A DNA stretch of 11,353 bases from a bacterium (GTDB lineage Bacteria; Babelota; Babeliae; Babelales; Chromulinivoraceae): assembly GCA_947377595.1 (NCBI GenBank), contig CANCGK010000021.1, positions 1 to 11,353 on the forward strand, in the 5' to 3' direction. Of the stretch, positions 1 through 6,661 are shown piece after piece. The position numbers were made by a program, and so were the translations under genes. Below the pieces are notes generated by a model. The model was not told the origin of the DNA and did not search any database. It was given only the letters and a program-made list of their open reading frames with translations. How positions within the stretch are numbered: the first letter of the stretch is position 1; the number at the start of each line of letters is the position of its first letter.

Positions 1-88
1 TGGTTGGCAAGATGGTCCGTGGCAGAGAGCTTACACAGTTATAGTTGATCGAGCATAACAGGACAAAAGCGATATAATATTTTTTCAT
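1..88 (-). CDS. 5' end of an exported protein gene (partial)
   Basis: Reading the minus strand from the ATG at 88-86 gives 29 codons with no stop before the window edge. The peptide starts MKKYYIAFVLLCSINYNCVSS, with two lysines after Met followed by a hydrophobic core and small polar residues. This is the layout of a Sec signal peptide, possibly cleaved near the VSS. No good lipobox is seen. The product is therefore probably exported, but its function cannot be told from this fragment. There is no clear Shine-Dalgarno sequence upstream, as is also true of the divergent helicase gene. The opposite strand also has a short open frame ending at 58, but it has no comparable signature. Confidence is moderate because only 29 residues are visible. 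Confidence 0.55.
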   Translation of the reverse strand, partial: MKKYYIAFVLLCSINYNCVSSLPRTILPT

Positions 89-130
89 GCAATGTTTTTT
101 CGTATATGTTTTTATCTATTTCTTATGATA

Positions 131-159
131 AAAATACCATATCGGGCAATTATTGTCAT
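131..159 (-). promoter_or_regulatory. Candidate sigma70-like promoter for the partial left gene
   Basis: On the minus strand, ATGACA (159-154) is followed after 17 bases by TATTTT (136-131), about 43 bases before the ATG at 88. The match to TTGACA is 5/6 and to TATAAT 4/6. In such AT-rich DNA this match can occur by chance. The rest of the spacer 89-269 has no gene and must carry promoters for both divergent genes. Confidence 0.3.
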
Positions 160-269
160 GTGGGTGTTAGGATTTTTAAATATTAATTATTTTGCTATAA
201 AATTATGATACCATATTCTTTGAATAAACTTATAGTATCAACATAATTTAAAAAATAAGTATTAACATT

Positions 270-3200
270 ATGGCAGAACAAGCACGTACAACTTGGGCAA
301 GCGCATGGATAGAACCACTTTTACAAAAAACTTCAGATGAAACTTTGGCTCAAGGTAGAAAATATTTTAATGCAGGCAATGTTTTAGAGTCTCAAAGAAC
401 TAATAATATTACCATGATGACAGTGTATGGATCTTATGGATCATACTATTCTATCAAAATTACATTTCCAAAAATTACAGAGCCGCAAAGTAAAATCATT
501 AAAAAAATGATTTCCAAATCGCCAACAATTTTATCAGCTTTCATTTGCGGACAATTTCTTCATGAATTGTCTGATCGTTTATTAGATGAACAAATTAAGA
601 TTTTTCCGACATCGCCTGACGATATTTATATTTCATGTACATGTTATACAAAGGAGCTTTTTTGTAGGCATGCTGTAGCGGCAATTTATAGTTTAAGTGT
701 TGCAATTGATGCAGATCCACGCATGTTGTTTACCTTACGTGGTTGTAATCTTGGAGAGCTGGTTGGCGATTTATCGGATGAAAATTTAGGACAATTTAAA
801 AAAATAGTATCATTTAAAGAACTTTTTAAAAAGCATAAACAAAAAAAAATTGCATCTGATGCTTTTGCTTTAGAAAGTATCAATTTTACTCAAATTCCAA
901 ACTTACAACATCAAATTTATGATATGTTGCAAGATAATCCAATTTTTTTTGATAAAAATTTTCGTGATATTTTGCAAGCTTGCTATAAATATTGGCAAAA
1001 AAATCCGATTGGCAAAAATAATCTAAATACTTATGTTAAAGCATCAGAAGTAGATTTAACGCCAGAAGAACAATTTATAATTGCATGGCCTACTATTGAA
1101 ACATGGAATTCGTTTCAAATTATCATTGATGATAAAAATAAACTAAAAGAAATTCTTGCAGATCAAAAAAATCTTTTTGAATATCAAAGTCAATTGCCTA
1201 ATAGATTAGTTGATTTTTTGCAAACTATTCCTTATGGTCTTGTTCATAAATTAAATTATCAGTTACGCTATATGCATCTTGTACTGCAATTCGCTCAAAA
1301 ATTGATAGAAAAATCGGGTTTAATTCCTCAGATTATCACAGGAAAACGCAATGAAGTTTTTATTCGATGGCTTCCTGCTTTGTTTAACGAAGAAATTAAT
1401 ACAATTTATAATAAATTAGTTCAAGCATGCCCAGAAAATTTGGTGATGTATGGCAAAATTAATATAAGTCCAGAACAGCAGGTGCAAGCATTACTCGCAT
1501 GTATCTTTGCTGTACGTATGGAAAATAATATCCCTGCAGTTGCAGATAAATATAAACCTATTTTATATCTTTTTTTTAAGCAAAAATCATATTCTTTTAA
1601 CAATCATAGTATGAACAACATACCTTCTTTGATACATCAATGGCTTTCTAATTTATATTTATATAGCAGGCCTTATCAATTTTATTTTGTTATTAAACAA
1701 AAAGATGAAGGGTTTAATGTTCAATTGAAGATTTCATTAAACACTGGCCAAGCTCCAATTGCTTTAAGTTCGATTTTAAAACAAGAGTTACCAGTAAAAA
1801 CAATGATACTTTTTGATATGTATAAAATAGCACAATATACTCCTTCAACGAATCCTGCGGTTTGTAGTGGTAAAGCAGTATTTTTTAATATTCAAGATTT
1901 TGTACCTTTATTTTTAAAAGTATTACCTATTCTTAAGTCGATGGGAATTATTGTCGCTTTGCCAAGATCTCTGCGTCAGACATTGCAGCCAACACTTAGT
2001 TTAGATCTTCACTATAAAAAAGAATCTTTAGGGGCAACTTCATTTTTACAACTCGATCAAATTCTTTCTTTTGATTGGAAAGTTGCAATCGGTGATAAAA
2101 AAATGAGTGTGACTGAATTTAACAAGCTGGTTAAAAATGCGGGTGGTTTTATTAAAATCATGGAAGAGTATATTATTCTTGATGAAGATAAAATGAAGGC
2201 ATTGATAGGTCAGATTAAAAAAATGCCAGATACCTTAGAAAATGCTGATTTAATGCAGGCGGTTCTTGCAGGTCAATTTGATGATGCTATCGTTTGTATT
2301 GATGATCAGATTAAAAATATGTTTGATCAGCTTAAAAATTATGATCCAATAGCTATTCCTCATAACTTGCAAGCAACGCTTCGGCCATACCAAGAGCGAG
2401 GCTTTCATTGGATGATGCAAAATATAACGACGGGATTTGGTAGTATTTTAGCGGATGATATGGGGCTTGGTAAAACATTGCAGGTGATTGCAGTCGTTTT
2501 ACATCTTAAAAATCAAGGAATGCTTGCATCGCAAAAAGTATTAATTGTTGCCCCGACAGGTCTTTTAAGTAATTGGAAAAAAGAAATTGAACGCTTTGCG
2601 CCAGAATTGCAATTGCATGTCTATCATGGTCCGACAAGAAGTTTGGCAACAAAAGATTTATATGATGTTATCATTACCTCCTATGGACATGCTCGTTCAG
2701 ATCAAAAAGAATTAAGCGAATCACGATGGTTTTTGTTAGTGATTGATGAAGCTCAAAATATAAAAAATCCATTGACGGATCAAACAAAGGCTTTAAAATC
2801 TATACCATCAAATTATAAAATAGCGCTGAGCGGTACTCCTGTTGAAAATAGATTGCTTGAATATTGGAGCATTTTTGATTTTACGAATAAACATTATTTA
2901 GGAAATGCTAAATTGTTTCAAGATAGATTTGTTGTGCCAATCGAACGAGATCGTAATAAAAATGCTCTTGAAGTATTTAAAAAAATTACGAGTCCATTTA
3001 TTTTACGTAGATTAAAGAATGATAAGCATATTATTCAAGATTTGCCTGATAAAATCGAAAATAATCGGTATTGTTCGTTAACTCCAGAGCAAACAGCTTT
3101 GTATCAAGAAGTGGTAAAAACAAGTTTGAAAAAAATAGAATTAGCAGAAGGAATGGCGCGTAGAGGGCTTATTCTTTCCTTAATTAATTCATTAAAACAA

Positions 3201-3785
3201 ATTTGTAATCATCCTTCACAATTTAGTAAACAAAAGATTGCTACACTTGAACAGTCGGATAAAATGCAAACATTGCAAGAAATTTTACGAGATATTGATG
3301 ATCTTGGAGAAAAAACATTGATTTTTACTCAGTATGTCGAAATGGGAATGATTATATCGGATCTTGTAAGTGCCGAATTTAAGACCAAAGTACCTTTTTT
3401 GCATGGAGGTTTGACTCGTGCAAAGCGAGATGAAATTATTCATGATTTCCAAAATCATAGCCAGGACCGTATTTTGATTATTTCTTTAAAAGCTGGTGGC
3501 ACGGGATTAAATTTAACGTGTGCAAATCATGTCATTCATTATGATTTATGGTGGAATCCTGCCGTAGAAAATCAAGCTACTGATCGTGCTTATCGCATTG
3601 GTCAAAAAAGTAATGTCATGGTGCATCGATTAATTGTTGCGGGAACTTTTGAAGAACGTATTGATGAAATGATTCAAAGTAAAAAAGAATTAGCAAACAT
3701 GACGATTGGTAGTGGAGAAAGTTGGATTACAGAAATGAGTAGTCAGCAATTAAAAGATTTAGTAAATCTTCGTAAAGATGTTTAA
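270..3785 (+). CDS. SWIM zinc-finger SNF2-family helicase/ATPase
   Basis: This is a 1171-residue member of the SNF2/Rad54 (HepA-like, SF2) family of ATP-driven double-stranded DNA translocases. An N-terminal SWIM zinc finger is visible as C123-x-C125-x6-C132-x-H134; SWIM domains are thought to bind DNA or protein. A long segment of about 140-690 has no motif I recognise. The ATPase core follows: LRPYQ before motif I, DDMGLGKT with Lys735, the Ia region VAPTGLLSNW, motif II DEAQ 826-829 (the usual bacterial SNF2 variant), and motif III SGTP 854-857. In the second RecA lobe are LHGGLTR, the SLKAGGTGLNL motif V, and motif VI QATDRAYRIGQ 1102-1112. All catalytic motifs are intact, so it is likely active in the cytoplasm in chromatin remodelling, repair or transcription recycling. 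The start has no obvious Shine-Dalgarno sequence. Its stop overlaps that of the convergent kinase gene. Confidence 0.95.
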   Translation: MAEQARTTWASAWIEPLLQKTSDETLAQGRKYFNAGNVLESQRTNNITMMTVYGSYGSYYSIKITFPKITEPQSKIIKKMISKSPTILSAFICGQFLHELSDRLLDEQIKIFPTSPDDIYISCTCYTKELFCRHAVAAIYSLSVAIDADPRMLFTLRGCNLGELVGDLSDENLGQFKKIVSFKELFKKHKQKKIASDAFALESINFTQIPNLQHQIYDMLQDNPIFFDKNFRDILQACYKYWQKNPIGKNNLNTYVKASEVDLTPEEQFIIAWPTIETWNSFQIIIDDKNKLKEILADQKNLFEYQSQLPNRLVDFLQTIPYGLVHKLNYQLRYMHLVLQFAQKLIEKSGLIPQIITGKRNEVFIRWLPALFNEEINTIYNKLVQACPENLVMYGKINISPEQQVQALLACIFAVRMENNIPAVADKYKPILYLFFKQKSYSFNNHSMNNIPSLIHQWLSNLYLYSRPYQFYFVIKQKDEGFNVQLKISLNTGQAPIALSSILKQELPVKTMILFDMYKIAQYTPSTNPAVCSGKAVFFNIQDFVPLFLKVLPILKSMGIIVALPRSLRQTLQPTLSLDLHYKKESLGATSFLQLDQILSFDWKVAIGDKKMSVTEFNKLVKNAGGFIKIMEEYIILDEDKMKALIGQIKKMPDTLENADLMQAVLAGQFDDAIVCIDDQIKNMFDQLKNYDPIAIPHNLQATLRPYQERGFHWMMQNITTGFGSILADDMGLGKTLQVIAVVLHLKNQGMLASQKVLIVAPTGLLSNWKKEIERFAPELQLHVYHGPTRSLATKDLYDVIITSYGHARSDQKELSESRWFLLVIDEAQNIKNPLTDQTKALKSIPSNYKIALSGTPVENRLLEYWSIFDFTNKHYLGNAKLFQDRFVVPIERDRNKNALEVFKKITSPFILRRLKNDKHIIQDLPDKIENNRYCSLTPEQTALYQEVVKTSLKKIELAEGMARRGLILSLINSLKQICNHPSQFSKQKIATLEQSDKMQTLQEILRDIDDLGEKTLIFTQYVEMGMIISDLVSAEFKTKVPFLHGGLTRAKRDEIIHDFQNHSQDRILIISLKAGGTGLNLTCANHVIHYDLWWNPAVENQATDRAYRIGQKSNVMVHRLIVAGTFEERIDEMIQSKKELANMTIGSGESWITEMSSQQLKDLVNLRKDV

Positions 3786-4582
3786 ATGGCGTTTTGTATG
3801 CATTTTGCAATGAGCTCAGCTATTATTTCTGTAGATTGCAGGCTTGTATTGACAACAAGATTCCAAGGATGAGCGGGAGCTAAAAAAATTGTGTGTGGCG
3901 TATCAAGATGATAGTGATGCGCCATTTTTTTATTGATTTTCTTTTGACGTTTTTTTTGTTTGTTCGACCATTTGGCGATAACGTGCATTGATTGTTTTAG
4001 TGCGTTGCAAACGTCTTGACTGTGCATGGTATCAATGCAATTTTTATTTTTGTGCGTTTGGATGGTGTACAATGCTAAAAATGCACGAAATGCTTGATTA
4101 ATCGTACGATGCTCCATAGGATTGCCGCTTTGATTTCTTTTTTGTACATGAACAATTAAACAATCAAGTGGGCAGTAGACTAAGATTTTAATTAATCGTA
4201 CCCCATGTTTTTTCAGCATCGCATCATATTTTTTATAATTTTTATGGTACAACACGGTATCGACTAAGATGTTTTTACCAGCAGCGGCTTTCGAGTTGAT
4301 CATGTCGTAAAAATGATGATAGCGCAGATCGGTAAATCCATTAAATTGATGCGTTTTGGTATATTCATCAAGACTTGCAACATCGAAATTATCATACATT
4401 GCATGTAATGCTTTGATGAGCGTGGTTTTGCCTGCAGAAGATGTTCCATTGCACACAATAATGGTTCCAGTTTTTTTTATCTTTTTTGCATGATCAGTTG
4501 GTTTGCTTGTGATGTTATGTGTTGCAATCAAAATGACATGTAGCAGAAAAATTTTCCTTATTTTCTTTAATGAGTGCAGCAT
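3782..4582 (-). CDS. Exported chloramphenicol-phosphotransferase-like P-loop kinase
   Basis: This is a 266-residue P-loop protein. The Walker A motif GTSSAGKT lies at 46-53 after a beta strand (TIIVCN). It is followed by a SLDEY segment (Asp72), an ILVDTVLY strand (Asp108), an ILVYCPLD strand, and a lid-like QKRNQSGNPMEHR with Arg149 and Arg159. This order matches chloramphenicol phosphotransferase (CPT, about 178 aa), whose core has GGSSAGKS, a catalytic Asp after the P-loop and an IIDD strand. The natural substrate is unknown, and antibiotic resistance should not be assumed. The N-terminus (MLHSLKKIRKIFLLHVILIA) looks like a signal peptide or anchor, odd for a nucleotide-dependent kinase. 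Beyond the core are a basic tract (about 208-219) and an extra C-terminal 35-40 residues. I chose the ATG at 4582; an in-frame TTG at 4660 would add 26 residues but breaks the signal-peptide layout. Zeta-toxin-like kinase is the alternative. Confidence 0.8.
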   Translation of the reverse strand: MLHSLKKIRKIFLLHVILIATHNITSKPTDHAKKIKKTGTIIVCNGTSSAGKTTLIKALHAMYDNFDVASLDEYTKTHQFNGFTDLRYHHFYDMINSKAAAGKNILVDTVLYHKNYKKYDAMLKKHGVRLIKILVYCPLDCLIVHVQKRNQSGNPMEHRTINQAFRAFLALYTIQTHKNKNCIDTMHSQDVCNALKQSMHVIAKWSNKQKKRQKKINKKMAHHYHLDTPHTIFLAPAHPWNLVVNTSLQSTEIIAELIAKCIQNAI

Positions 4583-4600
4583 AAAATACCGTTTTGTTAG

Positions 4601-4630
4601 ATGATAAAAAACAATTGATAACGCGCACAA
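4601..4630 (-). promoter_or_regulatory. Candidate promoter of the kinase gene
   Basis: On the minus strand, TTGTGC (4630-4625) is followed after 18 bases by TATCAT (4606-4601). The implied transcript would start about 10 bases before the ATG at 4582. That would make it nearly leaderless, consistent with the lack of a Shine-Dalgarno sequence. The call rests only on weak consensus matches. Confidence 0.25.
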
Positions 4631-4657
4631 ACGGTACCAATTTATAGATGTTATGTG

Positions 4658-4733
4658 CAAGAGTTATCAAGTAAAAGATGTATAAAAAGCCAGTTGCATC
4701 ACAGATAGTCACTCAACTCTTGTATTTTACTTG
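4658..4733. repeat. Interleaved inverted-repeat element (A-B-A'-B')
   Basis: CAAGAGTT (A, 4658-4665) and CAAGTAAAA (B, 4668-4676) are each matched perfectly by a reverse complement: AACTCTTG (4715-4722) and TTTTACTTG (4725-4733). Both pairs of boxes are separated by 2 bases. The order A-B-A'-B' does not allow one simple hairpin. The boxes can also be read as four CAAG half-sites, two on each strand, spaced 10 or 11 bases. The element sits between divergent genes, ending 64 bases before the start at 4798. A regulator-binding array or alternative RNA pairing are both possible; neither is shown. Confidence 0.5.
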
Positions 4734-4785
4734 CGTCTACCATTATTTTTAAAGTACATAGAAAAAAGTTCCTATAAAAATAAAA

Positions 4786-4791
4786 AGGGGG
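4786..4791 (+). promoter_or_regulatory. Shine-Dalgarno sequence setting the start at 4798
   Basis: AGGGGG directly abuts an ATG at 4792, which leaves no spacing for initiation there. A second in-frame ATG at 4798 is 6 bases downstream, the usual distance. The start at 4798 also gives a cleaner signal peptide beginning MKK. Confidence 0.6.
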
Positions 4792-4797
4792 ATGAAT

Positions 4798-6501
4798 ATG
4801 AAAAAAATTTTAATAGCAGGCTCATTGGTATTTTTTTTAAGTATACCAAAGGCGCAGGGATCATGGTTTGATAACGATGTACAGGATAATGCATGGGGAA
4901 TTGAATCGTTAGAAGCTGCTCCACGAGATGAAAATGTTATGATTGGCAATTATCAACATATACTTGACGCATTAGATGTAGCATTTAGTTCATTTAACCA
5001 AGTTTTTATGGATAAAAAAGATGTGAATATTGTAACATCAAGGCATTCTTATCTAAATCCTATTGGTTATATTGCACCATTGCAAAGAAATTCTCAAGAA
5101 GCGTTACGAAAAGAAGTTAAGTTAATAAAAAATTTTTATGCAGACTTATTGATAGAGATTAAAGGTGAACAAAAAGTGCAAAATATTGCTATACAGGCTC
5201 AACAGTTAGAAAAAGATATAGATGACTTGAGGGATCATAAAGATAAGTCAGGTTATTTTCCTAAGGCAAAAATACAATTAGATGAATATATACGATCAGC
5301 TCAGGTTGCTCTTAATGACATGCAACGAGGTTCAGCAAAAAGTTTTTTTGCTAGCAAAATTCAAGAGTATACAAACATTTTAAAGGCTCAGCCAGTTCAG
5401 GCGGTGATTTTGCAGGTTCACAATCTTTTAATAAAAGCTGAGGAACAAAATAAAGAAATTGAAGCAGCTGTGTATAAAAAAATGATTGTATGGCTCAAGA
5501 AAATTGCAGCAGACGTGAAAAGATTTGAAAATGCAGAATCTGATTTTGAAGAAGCGATAAAATTAGTTGATGAAGAGATAGAATCAGGGGTGAAAAGTCC
5601 TGAAGACGTTCAAATATTAACTATTGTTAAAGTTCAATTAAAGCTGAATGCAGGAAAAGCTGAGCAAAAAGGGACGAAAGAATTAAAAGAAGTTAAAGAG
5701 ATTGTTGAAAGAGATAATCCAAGAAATTTATTAAAAAAGGCAAAAATAACTTTAAGTAATCTTGAAAGTAAGAAAAATCAACGCATTAAACAAGGTGTTA
5801 ATGTAAAAAGTAAAGAAATTTTAGCCTTAGAAAAAGAGATAAAAAAAGAAATCAATTATATTGCAGCTCTAGAAATTAGAATTGTTGATTTAGAAGATGC
5901 AGCAGATGCAAAAGTCGCAGATCTTTTAGTTAAATTTGATAGAGATAAAAATAAAGCGTTGCATGGATTACTTGTTGAAAAAGGACTTGCGCCAAATTAT
6001 TTCTATAGCTTGTGGGATAATGTCAGTACCTTAAAAGATTCTATAAGCAAAATGTTAGACGATTCATATGAAAATGCGGTTGATAAAGAAGCTGCACAAA
6101 AATTATTTGCAGAAATTCAATCTGGTTCTGGAAAAGTAATGGCACAAGGATCATCTCAAAATTTTACTGGTACACCAAGTACAGCTCAAGAATGGTTATC
6201 ATCAAAATTTGGAATGAATGCAAGCATAGAAAAATTGCCTATTCATGTACGAAAAAGTTTGAAGATCATGATTGAAGAAGCTCAAGCTCAAGCTGCTAAA
6301 ATTACAGAAAATAAAAGACTTTCTGAAGCAGTAAAATTAGAGCAAAAGCGAAAAATTAACAATAAATTGGCTGATGATATTGCAACATTGTGTTCGCCGT
6401 ATTATTTAGGTGTGGGCAAAGCCGAGTTAATGTCCGGTGATCCACAAACTATTTTAACAGATCTTGCAATAAATAAACTGATTCAAAGTGGTGGACTTTA
6501 A
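4798..6501 (+). CDS. Secreted helical protein with shared C-terminal domain (567 aa)
   Basis: I do not recognise a known family. Residues 1-21 form a Sec signal peptide (MKKILIAGSLVFFLSIPKAQ plus Gly) with predicted cleavage AQG|SW, so the protein is probably secreted or in the envelope. The mature part is rich in Lys, Glu, Ala, Leu and Gln with few Pro or Cys, typical of long alpha-helices and coiled coils, especially about 90-390. A polar linker (about 440-464, with SGSGK and GTPSTAQ) leads to a C-terminal domain at 465-567. This domain contains EWLSSKF and LGVx4LxSGDxQxI, and recurs at the C-terminus of the next gene. The start at 4798 is chosen over 4792 from Shine-Dalgarno spacing. The gene ends with tandem TAA codons and an intrinsic terminator, so it is probably monocistronic. 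A structural or host-interaction role is a guess. Confidence 0.85.
   Translation: MKKILIAGSLVFFLSIPKAQGSWFDNDVQDNAWGIESLEAAPRDENVMIGNYQHILDALDVAFSSFNQVFMDKKDVNIVTSRHSYLNPIGYIAPLQRNSQEALRKEVKLIKNFYADLLIEIKGEQKVQNIAIQAQQLEKDIDDLRDHKDKSGYFPKAKIQLDEYIRSAQVALNDMQRGSAKSFFASKIQEYTNILKAQPVQAVILQVHNLLIKAEEQNKEIEAAVYKKMIVWLKKIAADVKRFENAESDFEEAIKLVDEEIESGVKSPEDVQILTIVKVQLKLNAGKAEQKGTKELKEVKEIVERDNPRNLLKKAKITLSNLESKKNQRIKQGVNVKSKEILALEKEIKKEINYIAALEIRIVDLEDAADAKVADLLVKFDRDKNKALHGLLVEKGLAPNYFYSLWDNVSTLKDSISKMLDDSYENAVDKEAAQKLFAEIQSGSGKVMAQGSSQNFTGTPSTAQEWLSSKFGMNASIEKLPIHVRKSLKIMIEEAQAQAAKITENKRLSEAVKLEQKRKINNKLADDIATLCSPYYLGVGKAELMSGDPQTILTDLAINKLIQSGGL
6190..6498 (+). other. C-terminal domain shared with the downstream gene (copy 1)
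   Basis: Residues 465-567 of the 567-aa protein. The domain opens with EWLSSKF, then has a helical Lys/Ala-rich stretch, then LGV (537-539), SGD (546-548), Q550, I552, N559, I562 and S564. The same residues in the same order and spacing occur in the 920-aa protein encoded next door. Confidence 0.65.
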
Positions 6502-6527
6502 TAAGCATAGAATCTCATCTGATGTGC

Positions 6528-6576
6528 GCAAAGCCTGGTGTAACATACATTGTTTTACACCAGGCTTTGCTTTTTT
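6528..6576 (+). terminator. Strong intrinsic terminator
   Basis: GCAAAGCCTGGTGTAA (6528-6543) pairs perfectly with TTACACCAGGCTTTGC (6555-6570). This gives a 16-bp stem with an 11-base loop, followed at once by TTTTTT (6571-6576). It lies 26 bases after the stop of the 567-aa gene, so the next gene must have its own promoter between about 6577 and 6650. Confidence 0.95.
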
Positions 6577-6649
6577 ATTGCACGAATCTGCAAAGATATT
6601 GCTTTTTCTTTTTATAAAATATTAAAGTGTTGGATATAAAATATTGTAA

Positions 6650-6655
6650 AGGGAG
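6650..6655 (+). promoter_or_regulatory. Shine-Dalgarno sequence setting the start at 6662
   Basis: AGGGAG directly abuts an ATG at 6656 (zero spacing), while a second in-frame ATG at 6662 lies 6 bases downstream. The later start is therefore preferred. The arrangement mirrors the one before the 567-aa gene. Confidence 0.6.
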
Positions 6656-6661
6656 ATGGCA

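Noticed and set aside
1..58. Plus-strand C-terminal fragment ending at 58
   Set aside because: The frame is open, but nothing identifies it, whereas the opposite strand has a start codon and a signal-peptide pattern.
417..450. Tandem TATGGATC repeat coding YGSYGS in the helicase
   Set aside because: Only two copies, in a non-catalytic part of the protein; likely chance or minor slippage.
686..1603. Antisense open frames within the helicase gene
   Set aside because: Short, antisense to a well-supported conserved gene, with no start signals.
2745..2756. DEAQ instead of DEAH in the helicase as a sign of inactivity
   Set aside because: DEAQ followed by NIKN is common in bacterial SNF2 proteins, and all other motifs are intact.
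4583..4660. TTG start adding 26 residues to the kinase
   Set aside because: TTG is rare as a start, no Shine-Dalgarno precedes it, and the ATG at 4582 gives a normal signal-peptide layout.
4515..4949. Minus-strand open frames at 4515-4712 and 4749-4949
   Set aside because: They overlap the kinase 5' end and the signal-peptide region of the 567-aa gene and lack ribosome sites or recognisable features; the overlapping frames are better supported.
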